The notes under the pieces are model-generated. The model saw only the letters and a list, made by a program, of their open reading frames with translations. It had not been told where the DNA came from and searched no databases. From Planomonospora_B alba (GTDB lineage: Bacteria > Actinomycetota > Actinomycetes > Streptosporangiales > Streptosporangiaceae): a stretch of DNA of 64,000 nucleotides. The DNA is taken from the NCBI RefSeq assembly GCF_039534085.1, contig NZ_BAAAUT010000013.1:1-64000 (forward strand), in the 5' to 3' direction. Made by a program: the position numbers and the translations under genes. This document shows positions 28,008 to 36,278 of the stretch, in pieces. Position 1 is the stretch's first letter. Each line of letters opens with the position of its first letter.

Positions 28008-29696
28008 ATGCGCTCCTTACCTGCCGCCGATCCCGGCACCCCTGACGCCCGAAGCCCGCTGCGCTATCTGTGGTGGGTGGCCCGCAACCAGGCCGCCGCG
28101 CTCGCGGCGGGCATCGCCTACGCCACCCTGTGGTGGCTCACGATGGCCCTCGTCCCCCTCTTCCTCGGCGAGGGCATCGACGCCCTGCGGACCGGTGACA
28201 CGGACGGGCTGGTCACCTGGGGAGCGGTGGTGTTCGGCCTGGGCGCGGCGCAGGCGTTCACCGGCGTCATGCGGCACCGGATGGCCGTCTACAACTGGCT
28301 GAGCGCCGCCTACCGGACCGTCCAGGTCACCGCCCGGCAGGCGGCCCGGCTGGGCGCGACGCTGCCCAAGCGCATGTCCACCGGAGAGGTCGTCAGCATC
28401 GGCAACTCCGACATCGCCCACATCGGCAGCGCGATGGACATCCTGCTGCGCGGCGTCGGCGCGGTCGTCGCCATCGGCACGGTGACCGTCCTGATGATCC
28501 GCATGTCGCCCCCGCTGGGCCTGACGGTGCTGATCGGCGTCCCGCTCATGGCGGTCGCCGTGGCACCGCTGCTGCGCCCGCTGCACCGCCGCCAGAACGC
28601 CCACCGCGAGCTGCAGGGCGAGCTGTCCACCCGGGCCGCCGACATCGTCGCCGGCCTGCGCGTGCTCCGCGGCGTCGGCGGCGAGCAGGTCTTCGCCGAC
28701 CGCTACACCGCCGAGTCCCAGCGGGTACGGCGGGCCGGGGTCCGGGTGGCCTCGGTCGAGTCGGCGCTGGAGGGCGCGCAGATCCTGCTGCCCGGCCTGC
28801 TGATCGCCGCGGTGACCTGGCTCGGCGCGACCTTCGCGCTCCAGGGCCGGATCACCCCGGGCCAGCTCGTCACCTTCTACGGCTACGCGGTCTTCCTCAT
28901 CGCCCCGATGCGGACGCTCACCGAGGCGGCCGACAAGCTGACCAAGGGGCACGTCGCCGCCCGCCGGGTGGTGCGCATCCTGAACCTGGAGCCCGAGATG
29001 ACCGGCGGCACCGGCCGCTCGGACGGCGGCCTGCTGCGCGACGTGGCCTCCGGCGTCGCGGTCCGCCCCGGCACGTTCACCGCCGTCGCCGCGGCCACGC
29101 CCGAGGAGGCCATCGCGATCGCCGACCGGCTCGGCCGCTACAGCGACGGCGACGTGGACTTCGGGGACGTGCCGCTGCAGGAGCTGCCGCTGGCCGAGGT
29201 CCGCCGCCGGATCCTGGTGGCCGACAACGGCGCGCGGCTGTTCGCCGGCCGGCTCAGGGACGAGCTGGACGTCGCGGGCGGCGCCTCGGACGACGACATG
29301 GCCGAGGCGCTGCACGCCGCGTGCGCCGAGGACATCGTCGAGGCCCTCCCCGGCGGCCTGGACACCCGGGTCGCCGAGGCGGGCCGGGAGTTCTCCGGCG
29401 GCCAGCAGCAGCGGCTCCGGCTCGCCCGCGCCCTGCTGGCCGACCCGGAGGTGCTCATCCTGATCGAGCCCACCAGCGCGGTCGACGCGCACACCGAGGC
29501 CCGCATCGCCGACCGGCTCGCCAAGGCCCGCCAGGGCCGCACCACGCTGGTCTGCACGACCAGCCCGCTGGTGCTCGACCGCGCCGACCACGTCGTCCAC
29601 GTCGCCGGCGGCGTCGTGCGGGCGCAGGGCACCCACCGCGAACTGCTGGCCACCGCGCCGGCCTACGCCGCCACCGTCACCCGGGGAGAGGACTGA
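28008..29696 (+). CDS. ABC exporter half-transporter with degenerate Walker A
   Basis: 562 aa from ATG 28008. Six transmembrane segments in the first ~310 residues, then a nucleotide-binding domain. The Walker A position reads AAATPEEAIAIA, with the P-loop Lys absent, while the signature FSGGQQQRLRLARALL is intact. The Walker B stretch is VLILIEPTSAVD, with Ile in place of the Mg-coordinating Asp. It therefore supplies only a signature motif to the dimer. It pairs with the next gene, 60 bases downstream, as a heterodimeric exporter. Substrate unknown. Confidence 0.85.
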   Translation: MRSLPAADPGTPDARSPLRYLWWVARNQAAALAAGIAYATLWWLTMALVPLFLGEGIDALRTGDTDGLVTWGAVVFGLGAAQAFTGVMRHRMAVYNWLSAAYRTVQVTARQAARLGATLPKRMSTGEVVSIGNSDIAHIGSAMDILLRGVGAVVAIGTVTVLMIRMSPPLGLTVLIGVPLMAVAVAPLLRPLHRRQNAHRELQGELSTRAADIVAGLRVLRGVGGEQVFADRYTAESQRVRRAGVRVASVESALEGAQILLPGLLIAAVTWLGATFALQGRITPGQLVTFYGYAVFLIAPMRTLTEAADKLTKGHVAARRVVRILNLEPEMTGGTGRSDGGLLRDVASGVAVRPGTFTAVAAATPEEAIAIADRLGRYSDGDVDFGDVPLQELPLAEVRRRILVADNGARLFAGRLRDELDVAGGASDDDMAEALHAACAEDIVEALPGGLDTRVAEAGREFSGGQQQRLRLARALLADPEVLILIEPTSAVDAHTEARIADRLAKARQGRTTLVCTTSPLVLDRADHVVHVAGGVVRAQGTHRELLATAPAYAATVTRGED

Positions 29697-29756
29697 CGTG
29701 AGCGAGCGGACCACGAGCACGGCGGTGCCGCCCATGCGGCCGACGGAGGAGGACGC

Positions 29757-31550
29757 ATGAGCGAGCGAACGGACGAGCGCACCGCCGGGGAGTCGGGCGA
29801 GCGGCGGGACGACCGGATCCTGCCGGTCGCCGACCAGGCCCAGGTCAAGGCCTATGCCCGGCGGCTGATGATGAGATACCCCCGGGAGCTGGTGACGGCG
29901 CTGGTCCTGCACGGCCTGGCCGCCGCCTTCGGCCTGGCGGTGCCGTGGCTGCTGGGCGGGCTCGTCCAGGACGTCCACGACGGCGCCGCGGTCGACCCGC
30001 TCTGGCTGGCCCTGGCGGTCGGCGGCTTCCTGACCGGGCAGGCGGTCCTGGTCAGATACGCCGTCTACGCCTCCTCGACGCTCGGCGAGAAGGTCCTGGC
30101 CGAGCTGCGCGAGGAGTTCGTCGGCCGGGTGCTCGGCCTGCCGCTCTCGGTCGTCGAGCGCGCCGGGTCGGGCGACCTCATCACCCGGACCTCCCGCGAC
30201 GTCGACGCGCTGTCGCGGACCGTGCGGCACGCCGTCCCCGAGACGCTGATCGCGCTGGTCACCTGCGCCATCACGGTCGGCGCGCTGGTGCTGGCCGGAC
30301 CGCTGATGATGCTGCCCGCCCTGCTGGCGGCCCCGCTGATCTGGCTGGCCACCCGGTGGTACCTCAAGCGCGCCCGGGACGGCTACCTGCGGGAGAGCGC
30401 CGCCTACGCGGACATGACCGACGGCCTGGCCGAGACGGTGAACGGCGCCCGCACCGTGGAGGCCCTCGGTCTGCAGGAGCGGCGCCGCCGGCGCACCGAC
30501 ACCGACATCGCCCGGTCGTGGGCGGCCGAGCGCTACACCCTCGGCCTGCGCACCGTCTGGTTCCCCGCGGTCGAGCTCGGCTACGTGATCCCGATCGTGG
30601 CCACCCTGGTCGCAGGCGGCCTGTTCCACCTGCGGGGCTGGGCCACGCTGGAGCAGGTCACCATGGCCGTGCTCTACGTGCAGCAGCTCGTCGACCCGCT
30701 CGACCGGCTGCTGATGTGGATCGACGAGCTCCAGGTCGGCGGGGCCTCCATGGCCCGCCTGCTGGGCGTCGCCGAGGTGCCCGACGACCGCGAGGCCGGC
30801 TCGGCCTCCCCGCAGGGCCGGGAGCTGCGGGCCGACGGCGTGCACTACGCCTACCGCGAGGGGCACGACGTGCTGCACGGCATCGACCTGGCCGTCCGGC
30901 CCGGGGAGCGGCTGGCCATGGTCGGCCCGTCCGGGGCGGGCAAGTCCACGCTGGGCAGGCTGCTGGCCGGCATCCACGGCCCGCGCGCGGGCACGGTCAC
31001 CGTCGGCGGTGCCCCGCTGGTCGAGCTCCCCCTGGACGACCTGCGGGGCCAGGTCGCCCTGGTGAGCCAGGAGCACCACGTCTTCCGGGGCACGCTCCGC
31101 GACAACCTGCTGATCGCCCGCCCGGACGCGGACGACGCCGGGGTCAGGGCGGCGCTGGCGGCGGTGGACGCCGCCGAGTGGGTCGAGGCGCTGCCGGACG
31201 GCCTGGACACCGTGGTCGGCTCGGGCGGCACGGCGATCTCCCCGGCCCAGGCGCAGCAGCTCGCCCTGGCCCGCCTGGTCCTGGCCGACCCGCACACCCT
31301 CGTCCTCGACGAGGCCACCTCGCTGATCGACCCGCGGGCGGCCCGGCACCTGGAGCGGTCGCTGGCCGCGGTGCTGGAGGGCCGTACGGTGATCGCCATC
31401 GCGCACCGCCTGCACACCGCGCACGACGCGGACCGGGTGGCGGTGGTCGAGGACGGCCGGATCAGCGAGCTGGGCTCCCACGACGAGCTCGTCGCCGCCG
31501 GCGGCTCCTACGCCGCGCTGTGGAGCAGCTGGCACGGCATGCCGCGGTAG
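29757..31550 (+). CDS. ABC exporter half-transporter with canonical Walker A and degenerate signature
   Basis: 597 aa; ATG 29757 follows GGAGG. An exporter-type membrane domain precedes an NBD with canonical MVGPSGAGKSTLGRLLAG, Q-loop VSQEHHVFRGTL, Walker B VLDEATSLID and switch His in AIAHRLHTAHD. The signature position reads ISPAQAQQ instead of LSGGQ. With its partner it forms one complete site (its Walker A plus the partner signature) and one dead site, the asymmetry of TmrAB/BmrCD-like exporters. Confidence 0.88.
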   Translation: MSERTDERTAGESGERRDDRILPVADQAQVKAYARRLMMRYPRELVTALVLHGLAAAFGLAVPWLLGGLVQDVHDGAAVDPLWLALAVGGFLTGQAVLVRYAVYASSTLGEKVLAELREEFVGRVLGLPLSVVERAGSGDLITRTSRDVDALSRTVRHAVPETLIALVTCAITVGALVLAGPLMMLPALLAAPLIWLATRWYLKRARDGYLRESAAYADMTDGLAETVNGARTVEALGLQERRRRRTDTDIARSWAAERYTLGLRTVWFPAVELGYVIPIVATLVAGGLFHLRGWATLEQVTMAVLYVQQLVDPLDRLLMWIDELQVGGASMARLLGVAEVPDDREAGSASPQGRELRADGVHYAYREGHDVLHGIDLAVRPGERLAMVGPSGAGKSTLGRLLAGIHGPRAGTVTVGGAPLVELPLDDLRGQVALVSQEHHVFRGTLRDNLLIARPDADDAGVRAALAAVDAAEWVEALPDGLDTVVGSGGTAISPAQAQQLALARLVLADPHTLVLDEATSLIDPRAARHLERSLAAVLEGRTVIAIAHRLHTAHDADRVAVVEDGRISELGSHDELVAAGGSYAALWSSWHGMPR

Positions 31551-31598
31551 GGACCGGCGCGGACACGCCGCGCCGCGGTGGAAAGCGGTGCGGACACG

Positions 31599-31637
31599 GC
31601 GCGGGCCGCGGCCCGGCGGTGGGGGCGCGGCCCGCGC
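31599..31637. terminator. GC-rich hairpin between converging genes
   Basis: GCGCGGGCCGCG (31599-31610) pairs perfectly with CGCGGCCCGCGC (31626-31637). There is no T-run, so it is a candidate bidirectional terminator for the ABC exporter and the S9 peptidase. Confidence 0.45.
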
Positions 31638-31647
31638 GGCCCGCGGC

Positions 31648-33717
31648 TCAGCCGATCCCGAGCGACTTCTTGAGGAAGTCGACCTGGAGCAGGAGCAGGT
31701 TCTCGGCCACGACCTCCTGCGGGGTCATGTGCGTCACCCCGGACAGCGGGAGCACGCTGTGCGGGCGGCCGGCCGCCAGCAGCGCCGAGGACAGCCGCAG
31801 GGTGTGCGCGGCGACCACGTTGTCGTCGGCCAGGCCGTGGATCAGCAGGAGCGGCCGGTCGAGCTTGTCGGCGTCGGCGAACAGCGACGAGGCATCGTAG
31901 CGGCCTTCGTCCGGCAGGCCGAGATAGCGCTCGGTGTAGCAGGTGTCGTAGAGCCGCCAGTCGGTCACCGGGGCCCCGGCGACGGCCGCGTGGAACACGT
32001 CGGGCCGGCGCATCACGGCCAGGGCCGCGAGATAGCCGCCGAAGGACCAGCCGCGGATGGCCACCCGGGACAGGTCCAGGTCGTCGGGGAAGCGCTCGGC
32101 GGCGCCGTGCAGGGCGTCCACCTGGTCGTCGAGGACCGGGCCGGCCAGGTCGTGCAGGATCGCCCGCTCGAACTCCGGGCCCCTGCCCGGGGTGCCCCGG
32201 CCGTCGGCGACGACCACCGCGAAGCCCTGGTCGGCGAACCACTGGCTGGTCAGGTAGGCGCCGGAGGCGGCCAGCACGCGCTGGGCGTGCGGCCCGCCGT
32301 ACGGGTCCATCAGGACGGGGAGCCGGGCCGAGCCGGGCACGTGGCCGCTGGGCAGGATCACGGCGGTGGACAGCTCGCGCTCGCCCGCGCGGATGAGCGA
32401 GACCCGCAGGTCCAGGCCGTGCCGCTCGGCGTGGGAGGCGATGTGGCCGCGCGGGGAGTGGTGGTGGAAGACCTGGACCACCGGGCCCTCGGTGTCCAGC
32501 GTCTGACCGGTGAGCACGAGGGTGCCGCCCGCGGTGCGGCCGCTGTAGACGCCGCCCGCGGACGGGCTGATCAGGGTGATCCCGCCGTCGCGGTAGGCCC
32601 ACACGGCGATCTCGGCCGGGTCGCCGCCGCTGGCCCGGAAGAGCACGGTGCCGCCCGAGACGTCGAGGACCTCGCGGACCTGGAGGCTGGGCGGCGTGAC
32701 CGGCTCGTCGCCGATGATCAGGCGCCGTCCCCCCTCGGAGTCGGCGACCCAGACCAGGGTGCCGTCCGGCAGGTGGCCGGGCACGCCGTTGACGATCTCC
32801 ACCCAGGCGTCGTCGGTGTCCTCGCGGACGAGCACGGACTCCCCGGTGGCCGGGTCGATCTTCAGCAGCTTCATCGACCGCTGGTCGCGGGAGAGGGTGA
32901 CGATCGCCAGGCCGTGGGCGTCCCAGCAGGCGGTGACGAGGTATTCGTCGGTGAAGGGCACCGGCGTGCGGGAGCCGTCCAGGCCGAGCACGAACAGCTC
33001 CACCTTGGCGTTGGGCGTGCCGGCGGCGGGGTAGCGCTGCGGGACGGCGGGCCGGGACGGGTTGGCCGGGTCAGCGATGAACCACTCCCGCACCGCCGAC
33101 TCGTCGGCACGCTCGACCAGCACCGCGTCGCCCGCAGGGGACCACCAGTGGCCCCGCATGCGGTTCATCTCCTCGGCGGCGACGAACTCCGCCAGGCCGT
33201 AGGTGACGCCGGGGCCCTCGGGGCGGGCCAGCGTGTGGTCCACCCCGTCCTGGAGGTCCTGGACGTGGAAGGCTCCCCCGGTCACGTAGCCGACGTAGCC
33301 GCCGTCGGGCGACAGCCGCGGGTCGATCACCGGGCCGGGCGTCGCCAGGCGCCGCACGCCCCGGGTCCTCAGGTCCACCGCGTACAGCCCGCCGGCCAGG
33401 GCGAAGACGGCGGTGGTCACCGCGGCGTCGGTGCTGTAGCCGACGATGCCGCCGGCCTGCTCCCGGCTGCGCTCGCGGCGCGCCCGCTCCTCGGGCGGCA
33501 GGTCCTCCTCGTCCACGGCCAGCGCGCGCGGGTCCGCGACCAGGCGCTCGCCGCCGCCTGCCACGTCGAACTCCCACAGGCAGGTGACGGGATCGGAGCC
33601 GCCCTTCGTCCGCAGGAAGACGATCCGGGAACCGTCGGGGGCGATGGTGAAGCCGCGCGGCACTCCGAGGGTGAAACGGCGGGTGCGCGCGTGCAGACGA
33701 GGGAAGCTCTCACTCAT
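31648..33717 (-). CDS. S9 family prolyl oligopeptidase / dipeptidyl-peptidase IV-like
   Basis: 689 aa from ATG 33717 (ATG 33726 is possible). An N-terminal beta-propeller (DPP4-type repeats such as LSPDGGYVGYV and WSPAGDAVLV) precedes a C-terminal alpha/beta hydrolase. The latter has nucleophile Ser in GWSFGGY, Asp in HGLADDNV and His in GVTHMT, in the S9 order. No signal peptide, so cytoplasmic. It should release dipeptides or cut small proline-containing peptides. Confidence 0.9.
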   Translation of the reverse strand: MSESFPRLHARTRRFTLGVPRGFTIAPDGSRIVFLRTKGGSDPVTCLWEFDVAGGGERLVADPRALAVDEEDLPPEERARRERSREQAGGIVGYSTDAAVTTAVFALAGGLYAVDLRTRGVRRLATPGPVIDPRLSPDGGYVGYVTGGAFHVQDLQDGVDHTLARPEGPGVTYGLAEFVAAEEMNRMRGHWWSPAGDAVLVERADESAVREWFIADPANPSRPAVPQRYPAAGTPNAKVELFVLGLDGSRTPVPFTDEYLVTACWDAHGLAIVTLSRDQRSMKLLKIDPATGESVLVREDTDDAWVEIVNGVPGHLPDGTLVWVADSEGGRRLIIGDEPVTPPSLQVREVLDVSGGTVLFRASGGDPAEIAVWAYRDGGITLISPSAGGVYSGRTAGGTLVLTGQTLDTEGPVVQVFHHHSPRGHIASHAERHGLDLRVSLIRAGERELSTAVILPSGHVPGSARLPVLMDPYGGPHAQRVLAASGAYLTSQWFADQGFAVVVADGRGTPGRGPEFERAILHDLAGPVLDDQVDALHGAAERFPDDLDLSRVAIRGWSFGGYLAALAVMRRPDVFHAAVAGAPVTDWRLYDTCYTERYLGLPDEGRYDASSLFADADKLDRPLLLIHGLADDNVVAAHTLRLSSALLAAGRPHSVLPLSGVTHMTPQEVVAENLLLLQVDFLKKSLGIG

Positions 33718-33902
33718 ACCGCCCATCCTGCCAGCTTGACAGCGTGTTCCACGGTGCCCGCAGACGTTCGAGTGAAGGCTGTTATGAAAGAAAATGGTCA
33801 GACGAGACTTATTGGGTGAATTACCTACTTCCCGGGGGTGGCGCGGGCCGACAAGTTCCTCCGGTCGCCGACCGTCTCCGGTACCCCGATACCCTCTGAG
33901 TC

Positions 33903-34808
33903 ATGAACGATCGGCGTCTGCTGCTGGTACACGCGCATCCCGACGACGAGACCATCGGCACCGGGGCCACGATGGCCAAGTACGCCGCCGAGGGCGCCCA
34001 CGTCACCCTGGTGACCTGCACCCTGGGAGAGGAGGGCGAGGTCATCCCGCCGGAGCTCGCGCACCTGGCCGCCGACCGCGACGACACGCTGGGCGAGCAC
34101 CGCATCGGCGAGCTGGCGGCGGCCTGCCGCGCGCTCGGCGTCACCGACCACCGCTTCCTGGGCTGGCCCGGCCGCTGGCGCGACTCGGGCATGATGGGCG
34201 CCGCCTCCAACCACCGGGAGAACGCCTTCTGGCGGGCCGACGTCGAGGAGGCCGCCGCCGAGCTGGTCAAGGTGATCCGCGAGGTCCGCCCCCAGGTCCT
34301 GGTCACCTACGACGACAACGGCTTCTACGGCCACCCCGACCACATCCAGGCCCACCGCGTGGCCCGGCGCGCCTTCGACCTGGCCTCCGAGCCCGCGCAC
34401 GGCGAGGGCGAGCCGTGGCGGATCTCCAAGTTCTACCTCACCGCGCTGCCCCGGTCCGCCGTCCGCCGGGCCACCGAGGCGATGCGCGAGGCGGGCACGC
34501 GCTTCCAGATCGCCGAGGCCGACGACCTGCCGTACGGCTGCGCGGACGAGGACGTCACCACCGAGATCGACGCCCGCGCCCACGTCGGCGCCAAGCTCGA
34601 CGCGATGCGCGCGCACGCCACCCAGATCGCGGTGGACCCGCCCTGGTTCGCCCTGTCCAACGGCATCGGCCAGCAGGCGTTCGGGGTCGAGCACTACATC
34701 CTGCGCCACGGCGTGCCGGGTCCGGCGGGCCGGGGGGCGCCGGTCGAGGCCGGCGGCATCGGCGAGCCGTACGACCGCGAGGACGACCTCTTCGCGGGCA
34801 TCAACTAG
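33903..34808 (+). CDS. mshB: Mycothiol biosynthesis deacetylase MshB
   Basis: 301 aa. PIG-L/LmbE metal-site motifs AHPDDE near the N-terminus and HPDH about residue 145. MshB-specific stretches follow, LVTCTLGEEGEVIPPE and WRDSGMMG. Length and motifs match M. tuberculosis Rv1170. It deacetylates GlcNAc-inositol in mycothiol synthesis, which marks the organism as an actinobacterium using mycothiol. Upstream is a 176-base gap with no other gene. Confidence 0.93.
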   Translation: MNDRRLLLVHAHPDDETIGTGATMAKYAAEGAHVTLVTCTLGEEGEVIPPELAHLAADRDDTLGEHRIGELAAACRALGVTDHRFLGWPGRWRDSGMMGAASNHRENAFWRADVEEAAAELVKVIREVRPQVLVTYDDNGFYGHPDHIQAHRVARRAFDLASEPAHGEGEPWRISKFYLTALPRSAVRRATEAMREAGTRFQIAEADDLPYGCADEDVTTEIDARAHVGAKLDAMRAHATQIAVDPPWFALSNGIGQQAFGVEHYILRHGVPGPAGRGAPVEAGGIGEPYDREDDLFAGIN

Positions 34809-34813
34809 CCTCG

Positions 34814-35281
34814 ATGTCCGTGGAACAGGTTCCGGAGACGACCAGGGCGCCGGCGGAGGCCACCGCGGGACCGTCGTCGCCGGTCACCGCGGCGGCCTAC
34901 ACCGTGCTGGTCCTCCTCGGCCTCCTGATGGGGCTGCTCGGCGGGTTCCAGCACTCGTGGTACATCCGGCCCGTCCCGGTCTCGGCCATCGCCTGGGTCG
35001 CCGGGCTCTTCGCCGTCTGCCTCGGGGCCGGCCGGGCCATGCGCGGCCGCGGGGCGGCGTGCGCGCCCGCCGCGGGCTGGGCGGCCGTCACGATGCTCTG
35101 GCTGGGCGTCCGCCCGGAGGGCGACCTGGTCATCGCCGACGACCCGTCGGGCTACGTCTACCTGTACGGCGGGCTGCTCGCCGTGCTGGCGGGCGTGCTG
35201 ATGACCCCGGCGCGGGGCGGATCGTGGCTGCTCAGCGGCTACCCCCACGGTGCCGGCCCGGTGCGGTCCGATCCGTCCTGA
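34814..35281 (+). CDS. Small four-helix membrane protein next to mshB
   Basis: 155 aa from ATG 34814, five bases after mshB and so probably cotranscribed. Four hydrophobic segments (YTVLVLLGLLMGLLGG; AIAWVAGLFAVCLGAG; a third around WAAVTMLWLGV; a fourth YLYGGLLAVLAGVLM). A membrane protein in this position next to mshB is common in actinobacteria. Function unknown. Confidence 0.75.
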   Translation: MSVEQVPETTRAPAEATAGPSSPVTAAAYTVLVLLGLLMGLLGGFQHSWYIRPVPVSAIAWVAGLFAVCLGAGRAMRGRGAACAPAAGWAAVTMLWLGVRPEGDLVIADDPSGYVYLYGGLLAVLAGVLMTPARGGSWLLSGYPHGAGPVRSDPS

Positions 35282-35299
35282 CTGCGTAGGGTGGCCTGC

Positions 35300-35794
35300 G
35301 TGCAGCCAGAGCAACCGGTGGACCGCGACGCCTACCGCAGGGTCGTCGGCCGTTTCGCGACCGGCATCGCGGTCGTCACCACCATCGTCGACGACACCGA
35401 CCACGCGATGACCGTCAACTCCTTCGCCTCGGTCTCGCTGGACCCGCTGCTCGCGCTGTTCTGCGCGGAGAAGGTCGCCCGCTTCCACGACGCGGTGCTC
35501 GCCGCCGGGGTGTGGGGGGTGTCGGTCCTGGCCGACACCGCCGAGGACGTCTCCCGCTTCTACGCCCACCGGGGCCGTCCGCTCAAGGGCCAGCTCGACG
35601 GCCGCCCGCATCACCGCGGCGGGCTCGGCGTGGCGCTGTTCGACGACGCGCTCGCGACCCTGGAGTGCCGCACGACCGCCGTGCACGACGGCGGCGACCA
35701 CTCCATCGTGGTCGGCGAGGTGGTCGCGGTGGACACGCCCGCCGAGGGCTCGCCGCTGCTGTACCACGAGGGCCGCTACCGCAGGCTGGGCTGA
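35300..35794 (+). CDS. Flavin reductase-like FMN-binding protein
   Basis: 164 aa from GTG 35300 with AGGGTGG upstream. The N-terminus YRRVVGRFATGIAVVTT, MTVNSFASVSLDPLLALFC and the central WGVSVLADTAEDVSRFYA are typical of the flavin-reductase split-barrel domain (HpaC/SnaC family). It supplies reduced flavin to an oxygenase or reduces a substrate directly; no partner oxygenase is adjacent. Confidence 0.85.
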   Translation: MQPEQPVDRDAYRRVVGRFATGIAVVTTIVDDTDHAMTVNSFASVSLDPLLALFCAEKVARFHDAVLAAGVWGVSVLADTAEDVSRFYAHRGRPLKGQLDGRPHHRGGLGVALFDDALATLECRTTAVHDGGDHSIVVGEVVAVDTPAEGSPLLYHEGRYRRLG

Positions 35795-35846
35795 GCCCCG
35801 CACGGCCCCCTGTCGCCGATCGCGCGCAGGGCGCACAATCACCGGT

Positions 35847-36278
35847 ATGCGACGGTGGCATCGCACCCGGCGGGCGCTCAACTACGCGAACCTCTCCACC
35901 CCCCTGGGGCTGCTGGTGGCCCGGCTGGGTCGCGCCCGCCTGACGGCGGGCCCGGACGGCCTCCTGCTGGCGCACGGTTACCGCATCCCGTTCCCGGTGG
36001 CCGGGGCGTTCACCGTCGGCAACGTGGTGCTGACCCGGCACGGGGAGGGCTATCTGACCGGCGCGCTGCTGCGCCACGAGGCCCGGCACGCCTCGCAGTA
36101 CGCGGCCTGCGCGGGTCTGCCGATGCTCCCGCTCTACGTCGCCGCGGCGGCCGTCTCACTGCTGCTGTGCGGGAACCCCGCCTCCTGGAACGTCTTCGAG
36201 CGACTGGCGGTCCTGGAGGACGGCGGCTACCGGCGCACCCCGCCGTGGTGGTCCCGGTCGCCCCGCACCGGGCCCTGA
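35847..36278 (+). CDS. Putative HExRH-containing membrane-associated protein
   Basis: 143 aa. The motif LLRHEARHASQYA resembles a zinc-binding HExxH helix, followed by a hydrophobic helix (LPLYVAAAAVSLLLC). Family not recognised. Its last 52 bases overlap the 3' end of the acylase gene on the other strand. Confidence 0.6.
   Translation: MRRWHRTRRALNYANLSTPLGLLVARLGRARLTAGPDGLLLAHGYRIPFPVAGAFTVGNVVLTRHGEGYLTGALLRHEARHASQYAACAGLPMLPLYVAAAAVSLLLCGNPASWNVFERLAVLEDGGYRRTPPWWSRSPRTGP

Noticed and set aside
28017..31535. A 1172-codon minus-strand frame
   Set aside because: Antisense to both ABC exporter genes, which carry clear motifs.
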